Of a DNA stretch of 64,000 nucleotides, positions 39,372 to 48,549 are shown piece by piece. Position 1 is the first letter of the stretch; each line of letters opens with the position of its first letter. The position numbers were made by a program, and so were the translations under genes. The notes beneath the pieces are model-generated. The model was not told the origin of the DNA. It worked only from the letters and a program-made list of their open reading frames with translations, and searched no databases. The stretch comes from Candidatus Pelagibacter communis (GTDB taxonomy: Bacteria; Pseudomonadota; Alphaproteobacteria; Pelagibacterales; Pelagibacteraceae): contig NZ_CVSS01000043.1 in NCBI RefSeq assembly GCF_001180185.1, forward strand, positions 62,001-126,000, read 5' to 3'.

Positions 39372-40015
39372 TCGAAAATTTTATCAACTAAATATAAACC
39401 TAAAGCAACACAGGGACCAATTCCAAAAGCAAATAATAAAGTTCCTACTCCCACAGTTCCACCTAAGTACCACCCAATACTTACAACTGAGATTTCTAAA
39501 AATGCTCTTACAGCAGCAACTGGTAGGTTTGTTTTTTTTTGTAGACCAATCATCAAACCATCTCTTGGTCCTGCTCCAAGATTAGATACTAAATAAATAC
39601 CTCCACCAATACCAACTGTTATAACTGAAACTATCGCTAAAATTAACTGATATAAATAGTTAGATGGGGTTGGAACAAATTTTATACAAAGATCGATCAT
39701 CAATGCAATAATGATTGCATTAAGTATTGTCCCCATCCCTGGTTTTTGACCAAGTGGTATCCACAAAATTAAAACTGCAACACTAATCAAAAATGTTATT
39801 GTTCCTATACTCAAGTTAATATTTAAAGAAATACCTTGTGCTAAAACACTCCATGGAGAAGCGCCAGTAAAAGAAACAATTAATAAACCCTCTCCGAGAC
39901 CAAATAACATCAAACCAAAACATAAAAAAAAGAATGTAGAGAATTTTGGTTTAAAATTATAAGGCTTATTAGAACTCCAATTGACCCTTGGTATTTTCTT
40001 AATTTTTAAAAACAT
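39368..40015 (-). CDS. YczE/YyaS/YitT-type membrane protein
   Basis: A 215-residue protein with five hydrophobic segments. The blocks GEGLLIVSFTGASPWSVLAQG near residues 42-62 and LGAGPRDGLMIGL near 152-164 are hallmarks of COG2364 (YczE). Members are thought to be membrane proteins with a possible transport or regulatory role; no substrate is known. It shares a CTAG stop tetranucleotide with typA. Confidence 0.8.
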   Translation of the reverse strand: MFLKIKKIPRVNWSSNKPYNFKPKFSTFFFLCFGLMLFGLGEGLLIVSFTGASPWSVLAQGISLNINLSIGTITFLISVAVLILWIPLGQKPGMGTILNAIIIALMIDLCIKFVPTPSNYLYQLILAIVSVITVGIGGGIYLVSNLGAGPRDGLMIGLQKKTNLPVAAVRAFLEISVVSIGWYLGGTVGVGTLLFAFGIGPCVALGLYLVDKIFD

Positions 40016-40065
40016 TCTAATAAGTTATTTCTATTGTTAATAAAGTCTATTAAACTAGTTGTTAA

Positions 40066-40746
40066 ATGAAAAAAATTATAGTCATTTTATTTCTTTTAAT
40101 TTATCCAACAAATTCAATCGCTCATATTGGACATTACATTAAATTTAAGAAAATTGAGATGGAGATTTTTCGAAATGGTGAGCTTATTGGCTATAATCAT
40201 TATTTTTTCAATAGAAATGGAGAAGAAACTATTATTACTAATCAAATTCAATTTGTTGTTAAACTTTTAGGAGCAACAGTTTTCAAAGTTGAAGGATATG
40301 GTGAGGAGAAATATATTAAAGACCAATTGGTTTCCTATATTTCAAAAACTTTACAAAATGATAAAAGAAAATTTGTTAATTTAACATTTAATCAAAAAAA
40401 TAAAAAATTCGATATCAAAGGCTCTTCATATAATGGAGAGGCTTCACCTGATAATGTGATTGGAAATTGGTGGAATCATAAAATTTTACAAGCAAGTTCT
40501 CAAATTAGTCCAATTTCTGGAAGCATTAAAGATCAAGTAGTAACTTTCATAGGTAAAGAAAAAATCAATCTTTATGGAAAAATTTATGATGTTGATCATT
40601 TCACACTAAAATCTAAAGACATGAGTATACCTAAAAATAAAAGATTAGATTTTAATATTTGGTATGATCAAAAAAATTCAATGATATTAAAAGTATCTTA
40701 TTCAAGAATGGGTAATTGGGAATATAAATTAAGAAATTTTGATTAA
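40066..40746 (+). CDS. Secreted protein, DUF6134-like
   Basis: A 226-residue protein with a signal peptide (MKKIIVILFLLIYPTNSIAH, cleaved near residue 19) and a beta-rich mature part. The order of a start like MEIFRNGELIGYNHY, a central GEASPDNVIGNWWNHK and an end like NIWYDQKNSMILKVSYSRMGNWEY recalls DUF6134/DUF3108-type periplasmic domains. Function unknown. It stands alone between a divergent membrane gene and a convergent flavoprotein gene (1-base gap). Confidence 0.65.
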   Translation: MKKIIVILFLLIYPTNSIAHIGHYIKFKKIEMEIFRNGELIGYNHYFFNRNGEETIITNQIQFVVKLLGATVFKVEGYGEEKYIKDQLVSYISKTLQNDKRKFVNLTFNQKNKKFDIKGSSYNGEASPDNVIGNWWNHKILQASSQISPISGSIKDQVVTFIGKEKINLYGKIYDVDHFTLKSKDMSIPKNKRLDFNIWYDQKNSMILKVSYSRMGNWEYKLRNFD

Positions 40747-40747
40747 T

Positions 40748-41719
40748 TTATTTAGAAATTTTTTTAAATAAGTCCTGTGCACTTAACCAACCTGACTCTA
40801 ACCTAGGTCCTATAAACCAGTCAGCACAAACACCTAATCTTTTTTTTGAGTCCCAATAACTTTTAATCTTAAATGATTTAGAATTTGAAGAGTATTTCCA
40901 CCCATGATTAAGTGAATAATGAATTTTTGTTTTTTTGATATTTGAAAGGTTAAAAAATTTATCTATCATAATCTTAGAATTCTTTTTTTTATTATTCTTA
41001 TTTTTGTTAATTCTTTTATTAGCCCAATCAAATGTACTTTGCAGAGTCCATAAATCATATTTTGATTTAAATCTTTTTTTTGAGTTTTCATTTCCAGCCC
41101 AACCAAGAATTGGGTCTTCATAAAGGTAACTACTATTTGATTTCTTATTTCTTTTTATAGCTATCATAGTAGTAATATTTGCATCCATTTTTATAGATTT
41201 TTTTAAAAATGGATTTTTAATGAATCGTCTAGAAAGTTTTTTTAATTGTGGATAAGGACATGTGAGAATTAAGTTTTTAAAAGATCTAAATTTTCCATTT
41301 TCAAATAATAAATGCCACATTTTATCTTTATAATAAATCTTTTTTAATTCACTTTGGTAGTTACAATTAATTTTCTTAAGTAAATATTTACAAATATCAT
41401 TGTTACCGTTTCTGCCTATTATTTTTAAATGTTTTTTATCCTCCTTTTTTTTTGAATTAAGGAAAATGTGTTTACCTCCCCAGACCTTTAAAATCTTTTT
41501 TTTAATTAAATTTTTAGTAAACCTTTTAAATTCTTTGGTTTTTGGAGAAAAATATTGTGTACCATGATCGAAACCAATTTTACCTTTTATTCTCTTAAAA
41601 GATGCACGTCCTCCTGGCCCTCGTGCTTTATCAAATAAAATTACAGAATGTTTTTTATTTAAAAGATTAGCAATAGTTGAACCTGAAATACCAGAGCCAA
41701 TTATACAAAAATTGCTCAT
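40748..41719 (-). CDS. FAD-dependent oxidoreductase, renalase-like
   Basis: A 323-residue flavoprotein. The N-terminus IIGSGISGSTIANLL with FDKARGPGGRAS is the FAD-binding Rossmann motif, and GFDHGTQYFSP plus the C-terminal ADWFIGPRLESGWLSAQDL match COG3380 (renalase-like amine oxidases). Substrate unknown. Translationally linked to pmbA upstream by an ATGA overlap. Strongly lysine-rich in the middle region. Confidence 0.85.
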   Translation of the reverse strand: MSNFCIIGSGISGSTIANLLNKKHSVILFDKARGPGGRASFKRIKGKIGFDHGTQYFSPKTKEFKRFTKNLIKKKILKVWGGKHIFLNSKKKEDKKHLKIIGRNGNNDICKYLLKKINCNYQSELKKIYYKDKMWHLLFENGKFRSFKNLILTCPYPQLKKLSRRFIKNPFLKKSIKMDANITTMIAIKRNKKSNSSYLYEDPILGWAGNENSKKRFKSKYDLWTLQSTFDWANKRINKNKNNKKKNSKIMIDKFFNLSNIKKTKIHYSLNHGWKYSSNSKSFKIKSYWDSKKRLGVCADWFIGPRLESGWLSAQDLFKKISK

Positions 41720-43032
41720 TTTCCAGCAACAACCATTCCCTCTATCATCATAGTTGGTGAATTTGTTGCATATTTGAAGTTTAAATCATTTGCTAAAGTA
41801 ACATTTTGAAACATGTCTTTAAAATTACCAGCTATTGTAATTTCATTTATTGGATACTTGAATTCTCCATTTTCAATTAAAAAACCAGTTGCACCTACCG
41901 AATAATCGCCAGTTACAATATTACTTCCATGACCTATGGTTTCAGTTATATACAGACTTTTTGGATTTAAATTTAATAAATCTTTAAAATTAATGTTTCC
42001 ATTTTCAAAATAAAGATTACTTGTCCCTCCGCACCTTCCATTAGACTTAAGGTTCAATTTTTTTCCATTGTATGTATCAATTAGATAATGTTTAAGAATA
42101 CCTTGCTCCACTAATTTAAGGGTATCAGTCTTTACTCCCTCACTATCAAAATTTCTTGAACCCAGGCCTTTTGGTATATCTGGTTTATCAATAATCTTGA
42201 TTTTATCTGAAAATATTTTTTGATTAATTTTGTCTTTCAAAAAAGATGTTCCCCTTGATATTGCTGATGAAGAAATAGCACTTGCAAAATTACTTAAAAT
42301 TCCCTTTGCTATTCTCTTATCAAAAATAATAGAAATTTTTTCAGTACCTATTTTTTTTGGGTTCAATTTTCTAATTGTTTGATCCGCAGCTAATTTGCCC
42401 AATTCTTCTGCATCGTCTAAATCTTTAAGAAAACATTTGCTAGAGTACTCATAATCTCTTTCCATGCTTTTTTCATTTTTTGCAACCGCTACGCTATATG
42501 CTGTAAATGATGAAGTTTTATATCCATTACAGAAACCTTCGCTATTAGCTAAAATAAAGTTGGATTTGTTTTGAGTAAAACTAGATTCTGTATTAATAAT
42601 TTTTTCATCGTCAGAAGCTGAGGCCTCTAATTTTTTTAGATAATCTATTTTTTGATCATTTTCTAAGTGAGTATCATCATAAAGATCTAAATCTTTTACC
42701 TCTTTTGCTAATAAATCTTTATCTGGTAGAGAATTAAATTCATCATCAGGTGTATTTTTTGTAGTTTCAATACACTTCTCAATTAAAGTATTTAGATTAT
42801 CATTTAACAAATTTGAGGAAGAGATAGATGATTTTTTTTTACCAAAATAAATCGTAATATCTATACCTAAATCATCTGATCTGTTTGATTCATCTAATTT
42901 TTGGTTTCTAAAATTTACAGTCTCAGAAACAGAATGATTAACAATTACACTCGATCCAGTTGCACCTAATTTTTTAACTAAATCTATACAATATGATGCT
43001 TTTTTTTTTAGAAATTCCTGATTTTTAATCAT
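41716..43032 (-). CDS. pmbA: TldD/PmbA family protein, PmbA (TldE) subunit
   Basis: A 438-residue partner of TldD. It lacks the HExxH motif, as PmbA/TldE normally does, and has the family block ATGFLIENGEFKYPINEITIAGN at the C-terminus. TldD-TldE is a heterodimeric metalloprotease that trims modified peptides and CcdA. It follows tldD with no gap. Confidence 0.93.
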   Translation of the reverse strand: MIKNQEFLKKKASYCIDLVKKLGATGSSVIVNHSVSETVNFRNQKLDESNRSDDLGIDITIYFGKKKSSISSSNLLNDNLNTLIEKCIETTKNTPDDEFNSLPDKDLLAKEVKDLDLYDDTHLENDQKIDYLKKLEASASDDEKIINTESSFTQNKSNFILANSEGFCNGYKTSSFTAYSVAVAKNEKSMERDYEYSSKCFLKDLDDAEELGKLAADQTIRKLNPKKIGTEKISIIFDKRIAKGILSNFASAISSSAISRGTSFLKDKINQKIFSDKIKIIDKPDIPKGLGSRNFDSEGVKTDTLKLVEQGILKHYLIDTYNGKKLNLKSNGRCGGTSNLYFENGNINFKDLLNLNPKSLYITETIGHGSNIVTGDYSVGATGFLIENGEFKYPINEITIAGNFKDMFQNVTLANDLNFKYATNSPTMMIEGMVVAGK

Positions 43033-44445
43033 CTAAAGTTTTGTGCCACCAACTGTCATTTTATTAATTAATATAGAAGGCTGCGCAACTCCAACTGGAA
43101 CTCCTTGACCAGCTTTTCCACATGTTCCAATTCCAGGATCTAACATCATATCATTTCCAACCATTGAAACTTCTTTTAAAATTGAAGGACCATCGCCAAT
43201 TAAAGTTGCACCCTTGATTGGTGATCCAATTTTGCCATTAATAATCTCATAAGCCTCAGTGCAATTAAATACAAATTTTCCAGATGTAATATCAACTTGT
43301 CCACCACCAAAACTGACAGCAAAAATTCCCTTATTAACTGCTTTGATCATCTCATCTTGGGTTTGTTTACCACTTAACATCATTGTATTTCTCATTCTTG
43401 GTAATACAATATGTCTATAATTTTCTCTTCTCCCACTACCAGTTGAACGAGTTTTCATTAAACGAGCGTTTAAACGATCTTGCATAAAATTTTTTAAAAT
43501 TCCATTTTCTATCAAAACAGTTTTTTCTGTCGGTGTTCCTTCATCATCAATTGTTAGACTACCTCTTCTGTTATCTATAGTTCCATCATCAATAATTGTA
43601 ACTCCTTCACTTGCAACTTTTTGACCCATTAAATCGTGAAATGCTGAAGTTTTCTTTCTATTAAAATCTCCTTCTAAACCATGACCAACAGCTTCATGAA
43701 TTAAAATTGCTGGCCAGCCTGGGCCCAAAACAACTTTCATTTCGCCCGCAGGAGCAGGTTTGCTCTCTAAATTTACTGATGCTATTCTTAGAGCTTCATC
43801 ACAAACATTTTTCCAATTATTGTCTTTCAAATAAGAGTTATATGATTTTCTTCCTCCAATACCATATACGCCTGTCTCTTTTCTTCCATTATTCTCAAGC
43901 ATAACTGATACATTGAATCGTATTAGTGGCCTCACGTCAGATAATGTTTCTCCACCAGATCTGATTATTTCTATGGATTTATGTTCTCCCAAAAAATTAG
44001 CTGTAACTTGTTTTACATTCTTATTTTTGGAGCGAATATAATTGTTAACTTTATTTAAAATTTCTATTTTTTCATTAAGTGTTTTTTGATCAATAGGATT
44101 AAAATTTTCATAATATCTTTTATTAGATTTAGGAATAAAGTGATTATAATTTCCTTTAGCAGACCTTAACGTGGATTTTAAATTTCTTGACGATTGTTTT
44201 AATGAATTTTTTGAAATTTCGTTTGAATGAGAATAAGCTACGATCTCATCTGATATTGCTCTAAATCCAAAACCTAAATCTGAGTTATAACTAGAATTCT
44301 TGATTTTATTATCATCTAGTAAGATTGATTCTGATTTTGAATTTTCTAGATATAGCTCACCATCATCACATTTTTGGAGCGTTTCAGATACTATATCTTC
44401 AGCTTGATTTCTTGATAAATCTGATTTTTCAAAGAAATTTGTCAT
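43033..44445 (-). CDS. tldD: Metalloprotease TldD
   Basis: A 470-residue protease subunit. The zinc motif is LIHEAVGHGLEGDF around residue 250, followed by DDEGTPTEKTVLIENGIL, a TldD signature, and the C-terminal metal-binding GTCGKAGQGVPVG. I chose the ATG at 44445; a TTG at 44454 would add three residues. Operon tldD-pmbA-flavoprotein, all touching. Confidence 0.95.
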   Translation of the reverse strand: MTNFFEKSDLSRNQAEDIVSETLQKCDDGELYLENSKSESILLDDNKIKNSSYNSDLGFGFRAISDEIVAYSHSNEISKNSLKQSSRNLKSTLRSAKGNYNHFIPKSNKRYYENFNPIDQKTLNEKIEILNKVNNYIRSKNKNVKQVTANFLGEHKSIEIIRSGGETLSDVRPLIRFNVSVMLENNGRKETGVYGIGGRKSYNSYLKDNNWKNVCDEALRIASVNLESKPAPAGEMKVVLGPGWPAILIHEAVGHGLEGDFNRKKTSAFHDLMGQKVASEGVTIIDDGTIDNRRGSLTIDDEGTPTEKTVLIENGILKNFMQDRLNARLMKTRSTGSGRRENYRHIVLPRMRNTMMLSGKQTQDEMIKAVNKGIFAVSFGGGQVDITSGKFVFNCTEAYEIINGKIGSPIKGATLIGDGPSILKEVSMVGNDMMLDPGIGTCGKAGQGVPVGVAQPSILINKMTVGGTKL

Positions 44446-44519
44446 GAAGAACAATACATAGATTGTTTAATATTATTTTCAACTGGAGTATTTTACGCAT
44501 ATACATCAATCCGTTTAAG

Positions 44520-44538
44520 AAGTATTAAAATAATACTT
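44520..44538. repeat. Perfect inverted repeat at the DCC-protein start
   Basis: AAGTATTA at 44520-44527 and its exact complement TAATACTT at 44531-44538, with AAA between, end directly at the ATG at 44539. It replaces the usual ribosome site. It could be an operator for a dimeric regulator in the tldD/DCC divergent gap, or a weak RNA hairpin at the start codon. In AT-rich DNA it may also be chance. Confidence 0.55.
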
Positions 44539-44889
44539 ATGAAGGTTTATTTCAATAATTCATGTAAAATTTGTAAAGCAGAAATTGATCTTTACAAAAA
44601 AGAAAAGATTGAACAAATAAATTGGATAGATATTACAAACAACCAAGATGCTCAAAAAGAAACTAATCGAAATGACAGCGAACTCCTAAGAAGACTACAC
44701 GTAAAAAAAGACGGAAAAATATTCAGTGGAGCTAAAGCATTTTTAATAGTTTGGAAAAATATCCCTAAATACAAATTCCTATACTTAATATTCAAACTTC
44801 CAATTATTTTTCAAATTTTTTCCTTATTCTATGAAATTATAGCTTTCTTTCTCTACCTAAAAAATAAGAAACAAATAAAGACTAATTAA
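44539..44889 (+). CDS. Thiol-disulfide oxidoreductase-like DCC family protein (DUF393)
   Basis: A 116-residue thioredoxin-fold-like protein with NNSCKICKAEIDLYKK (CxxC at C9 and C12), the DCC family hallmark, and WIDITNNQDA as the next conserved block. The C-terminus holds a hydrophobic region (about 75-106), hinting at membrane attachment. Its redox partner is unknown. It overlaps the convergent gene at its end by 8 bases. Confidence 0.87.
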   Translation: MKVYFNNSCKICKAEIDLYKKEKIEQINWIDITNNQDAQKETNRNDSELLRRLHVKKDGKIFSGAKAFLIVWKNIPKYKFLYLIFKLPIIFQIFSLFYEIIAFFLYLKNKKQIKTN

Positions 44890-45175
44890 GTAGTAATATT
44901 AAAAGCTTACTTAACCAAGACATAAATGAAATAAACATCACAAGAAAGATTAAATACATAATTGTAACAAGTTTATTTTTTTTTCTTCTAAGTCTTACAA
45001 AATCTTTATCATCCAAATCAGAATAATCTCTTTCACCAATTACTTGATAATCATAAGTCCATCTCCAGGTACTATCACCAAGTCTAGAGTCAAGTTTGTT
45101 AACATAAGAAATCCAAGCTAAAACATATTTAAATAGTAAATACATTGATAAAAGAAAGAGAGAACCAAAAAACAT
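44882..45175 (-). CDS. Small membrane protein of unknown function
   Basis: I do not recognise a family. The 97 residues form two hydrophobic helices (about 2-20 and 67-96) around a central polar part with three tryptophans or tyrosines in a row (STWRWTYDYQ) and a charged stretch ending RLRRKKNK. The basic residues before the second helix suggest both ends out and the loop on the cytoplasmic side, or the reverse. It lies 27 bases downstream of the lysine-rich coiled-coil gene on the same strand, so the two may be one transcript. Confidence 0.7.
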   Translation of the reverse strand: MFFGSLFLLSMYLLFKYVLAWISYVNKLDSRLGDSTWRWTYDYQVIGERDYSDLDDKDFVRLRRKKNKLVTIMYLIFLVMFISFMSWLSKLLILLLN

Positions 45176-45202
45176 AGTTAATTTTACAATTAATTTTAAA
45201 AA

Positions 45203-46399
45203 TTAGTTAGTATTTTTTTCTCTTTTTCTTGAAATTAATTGAGTCAATGAGTCCACCATGGTATCAGAGGCTTTAAAAATTTCATTATTCTTAAATTCAT
45301 GGGAAACATTTTGATCTGGATTTGTTTTATCCTCAATCACAATACCTTCCTCTGGAGAATTGTTTTTAATATAAATTAGTAATAACCATTCTTCATCAAT
45401 CGATTCATCCCATTTTATAAAAATTTCTCCTGTTTCAAATCTCCGATCAATACATCTAAAGATTGACATGTGTCTAGTGACATGCCTTTTATTTAATTGA
45501 AAAACTAAACTACTAGCACTTCTGTAGAAACTTTCGAGCGCAAATTCAATTTTTTGTCTTGCGAGTGTATATTCTTTTTCTTTTTCTAGTAAAGTTTCTC
45601 TATCTTCGTCACCTTGTAAGTTAACCCCTAAGGCCTCTACTCTCTCTCTAATTTTCTGATCCCTTATAATACGATATTTTTCTTTTAGTTTTTCAATTCT
45701 TTCCTGCAATCCAGAATAATCTGCCCTTTTTTCTTTTAGTGAGATTTTCTCTAAATGCTCAAGTTCCTTAATTTCTCTAATTCTGAATTTTTCAATTTGT
45801 CTTTCTAATTTTAGTTGTTGTAAAAATTGTTTTTGTTTTTCTGATTGTTCAATACGTATCAAGGCTTGTTCTTTTCTTAAAAAAAGTTTGATATCTTTAT
45901 TCCTTTGTTTTTCAATTCGAATTTCATCTCTTAGAGATTGTTCTTTTAACTTAATTCTTAAATTCATTTCTTTTTCTTTTTGTTTCTTAATTTCTATTTT
46001 ATCTAATCTTTCTTTTTCTAATTGTTCTAATTTAATTCTTCTTTTTTCATCTTTTTTTAAAATCTTATAATTTTCAATTGAGTCTGAAATTTTATCAAAG
46101 AATCTTTGTATATATTTTTCGAGACTAAAATTTAGGTTAAAATTCAGTTTTGGTTTTATTGATAATTGTATTTTTACAATTTTAGAAATAAAACTTTCAC
46201 TTTTGATTCTTTTAATTTTTTTGAGACCAGGTCTTTTAAATTTACTATTATTTTTTCTTATTTTTTTTTTATTATTTTTTTTTCTTTTTATCTTAATTGA
46301 TGTATATTTTTTTTTCCTTGATTTTTTAAAACTTCTTATTTTATTTTTTTTCTTTTTTATATTTTTAGTGTTTTTTGTATTTTTATATTTTTTTTTCAT
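45203..46399 (-). CDS. Lysine-rich coiled-coil protein of unknown function
   Basis: A 398-residue protein with three parts. Residues 1 to about 75 are extremely basic, mostly Lys with Asn, Thr, Ser and Arg, with no signal peptide. Residues about 95-290 are a long charged helix rich in Lys, Glu, Arg and Leu (KLEQLEKERLDKIEIKKQKEKE type), surely coiled coil. Residues about 290-390 look globular (SFYRSASSLVFQLNKR, FRCIDRRFETGEIFIKWDES, EEWLLLIYIKNN). I recognise no family. The codons are used as a real gene would use them and the frame is long and uninterrupted. A nucleic-acid- or envelope-associated structural role is possible, but unproven. Confidence 0.78.
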   Translation of the reverse strand: MKKKYKNTKNTKNIKKKKNKIRSFKKSRKKKYTSIKIKRKKNNKKKIRKNNSKFKRPGLKKIKRIKSESFISKIVKIQLSIKPKLNFNLNFSLEKYIQRFFDKISDSIENYKILKKDEKRRIKLEQLEKERLDKIEIKKQKEKEMNLRIKLKEQSLRDEIRIEKQRNKDIKLFLRKEQALIRIEQSEKQKQFLQQLKLERQIEKFRIREIKELEHLEKISLKEKRADYSGLQERIEKLKEKYRIIRDQKIRERVEALGVNLQGDEDRETLLEKEKEYTLARQKIEFALESFYRSASSLVFQLNKRHVTRHMSIFRCIDRRFETGEIFIKWDESIDEEWLLLIYIKNNSPEEGIVIEDKTNPDQNVSHEFKNNEIFKASDTMVDSLTQLISRKREKNTN

Positions 46400-46426
46400 T
46401 ACAATAACAGCAAATTTATCAACTAT

Positions 46427-47614
46427 TTATTGATAAATATAGTCTCTTGTAACTGGAGTTGATCTATAATTCTTTGCAAGCTGAAATTGATATACTACTT
46501 GGTCCCCCCATTTAAAGGCCATTTCACATCCTGCAAGATAAAATTCCCACATTCTAAAAAATTTTTCATCAAACATATTAATAATTTTATCTTTATTTTT
46601 AATACAGTTTTCCTTCCAATTTCTTAAAGTATGAGCATAATGAAGTCTTAATACTTCAATATCAGTAACAATTAAGCCAGCATTTTCTATTGGCGTTGTT
46701 ACCTCACTTAAGCTTGGAGTATAACCCCCTGGGAATATGTATTTTGTAATCCAAGGATGTGGGTCTCTTGGAGGATTAACTGATCCAATCGTATGAATTA
46801 ATGAAATACCATCATCATTCAATAAATTTTCTATTTGATTAAAAAATTTTTTATAAAATTTTCTACCAACATGTTCAAACATTCCAACACTCACAATTCT
46901 ATCAAACTTTTCATTCAACTCTCTGTAATCCATCAGTTTAAATTTCACCTGGTTTTCTAAATTCATTTCTTTCACTTTTTGATTACAATAATTCAGCTGA
47001 TTTTCTGAGAGTGTAATACCTGTTACTTCACAACTTGCAGTTTTAGCAATATCTATTGCTAATGATCCCCAGCCACATCCAATATCTAAAACTTTTTGAT
47101 TAGATTTTATATTAAGTTTTTTTATTATATGTTGAATTTTATTATTTTGAGCAGTTTCAAGACTATCACTCTCTTTTTTAAAATAAGCACAAGAGTATTG
47201 TCTTTTAGGGTCTAGAAACAAATCATATAAATCATCTTTGATATCATAATGGTGAGATACATTCATTTTTGATTTTTTAATAAAATTAAAGTTAGTCAAA
47301 TATCTATAAGATCCCCTCAATCTATTCAAAATATAACTAAAAAAATTTAATTCTCCTCTGCCAATATTCATCAAAGCCAAATCTAAAAAATCAGTTAACG
47401 ACCCATTTTCTATAATTAAATCTCCATCTGTATATGCTTCACCAAAATATAAATCTGGATGAAATAACAATTTATAATGTAGTTTCTTATTTAGTATTAT
47501 CAATTTAATTGGTTTGTTATTTGGTTTACCTATAATATGCTCATTTGAATCAGCATCTACAAGGACAAAACCACCATGTTTAAAAACTTTATTTAAAAAT
47601 TTAACAAGTTGCAT
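46427..47614 (-). CDS. cfa: Cyclopropane-fatty-acyl-phospholipid synthase
   Basis: A 395-residue SAM-dependent enzyme that makes cyclopropane rings on membrane lipids. N-terminal lipid-binding part, then the SAM site VLDIGCGWGSLAID (about residues 174-187), VTGITLSENQ, and the downstream GGYTPSLSEV and YAHTLRNWKEN blocks. Length matches Cfa. It follows the DapA-like gene by 1 base. Confidence 0.94.
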   Translation of the reverse strand: MQLVKFLNKVFKHGGFVLVDADSNEHIIGKPNNKPIKLIILNKKLHYKLLFHPDLYFGEAYTDGDLIIENGSLTDFLDLALMNIGRGELNFFSYILNRLRGSYRYLTNFNFIKKSKMNVSHHYDIKDDLYDLFLDPKRQYSCAYFKKESDSLETAQNNKIQHIIKKLNIKSNQKVLDIGCGWGSLAIDIAKTASCEVTGITLSENQLNYCNQKVKEMNLENQVKFKLMDYRELNEKFDRIVSVGMFEHVGRKFYKKFFNQIENLLNDDGISLIHTIGSVNPPRDPHPWITKYIFPGGYTPSLSEVTTPIENAGLIVTDIEVLRLHYAHTLRNWKENCIKNKDKIINMFDEKFFRMWEFYLAGCEMAFKWGDQVVYQFQLAKNYRSTPVTRDYIYQ

Positions 47615-47615
47615 A

Positions 47616-48500
47616 TTAAGCTGCCAATTTTGAATTTGATTGAAAATTAAGTTTTTTTAAATTTTTCATCAGTTCTTTTTCATCTGAGTTATTTAAAATT
47701 TTTAGAGGTGGTAAAAGATTTTTATAAATTTCATCTTCAAAAGACTTAAAAGTGTGAAGGGCAGAAATTAAGTTAAATCTCTCAAATTCATTTCTTACAT
47801 CAGTCAATTTTTTTTCATATATCTGCTCTTTCCCTAAAATAAAATCATCATAAACCTTTCGTGCAAGTTGTGCTGTGACATTGCAAGTTGCTGTGATTAT
47901 ACCAGAGCATCCAAGCTCGAGACCTCTTAATAATTTTGACTCTGAGCCAGGTAAAACAGAAAAATTTTCCAATCTAATTTTTTCAAACAGATTGTAAGAA
48001 CTGTCTTTTACTCCAACTATTTGTTCTGGAAATCTTTTTTTAAGTTCTGTGATTGAATCTACACTGAATTTATATCCACATAATTTTTCGAAATTATAAA
48101 GTATAATTTCACTTTCAGGAACTGACTCGATAATTTTAGTGTAGAAATTAATTGCGTCTTTATCTTCGTACTTGTAGTAAGCTGGAGGCATGATTAAAAA
48201 TTTTTTAAACTTAAGCGAAATTGCAATTTTAAGTATGTTAATTGTTTCATTCAATGAATTTAAGCCTGTGCCAATTATAAACTTATCTTTATACTCGCTT
48301 GCTGACAGGTTATTTAACAACTTTATTTTTTCAGAAATTGAGATCAATTGGGCTTGTCCAGTGCTTCCAAAAATCGCCACCCCATGACAACCAGAATCTA
48401 TCAATTTTTCAGCATGGTCTATAGTCTTTTTAATGTTTAAGCTCAAATCAGAATTTAAGACTGACATTGAGGCTGCAAATATTCCACTTATTTTTGTCAT
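47616..48500 (-). CDS. DapA/NanA-family aldolase
   Basis: A 294-residue TIM-barrel class I aldolase. The Schiff-base lysine is in QIVGVKDSSYN, the tyrosine in ILYNFEKLCGYKFS, and the pyruvate-binding GSTGQ block is AIFGSTGQAQLIS. It departs from true DapA enough (no clear lysine-feedback features, odd partner cfa) that sugar-acid or sialic-acid-type aldol cleavage is as likely as dihydrodipicolinate synthesis. Upstream, it diverges from a glycosyltransferase gene. Confidence 0.82.
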   Translation of the reverse strand: MTKISGIFAASMSVLNSDLSLNIKKTIDHAEKLIDSGCHGVAIFGSTGQAQLISISEKIKLLNNLSASEYKDKFIIGTGLNSLNETINILKIAISLKFKKFLIMPPAYYKYEDKDAINFYTKIIESVPESEIILYNFEKLCGYKFSVDSITELKKRFPEQIVGVKDSSYNLFEKIRLENFSVLPGSESKLLRGLELGCSGIITATCNVTAQLARKVYDDFILGKEQIYEKKLTDVRNEFERFNLISALHTFKSFEDEIYKNLLPPLKILNNSDEKELMKNLKKLNFQSNSKLAA

Positions 48501-48549
48501 ATTAAAAATTTATATAAAAAAAAAGATTAGTAAAGTTTATAAATTATAA

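Noticed and set aside
39346-39585. A plus-strand frame over the typA end and the YczE-like gene
   Set aside because: Glutamine- and leucine-rich shadow of the opposite-strand membrane protein; no start signal.
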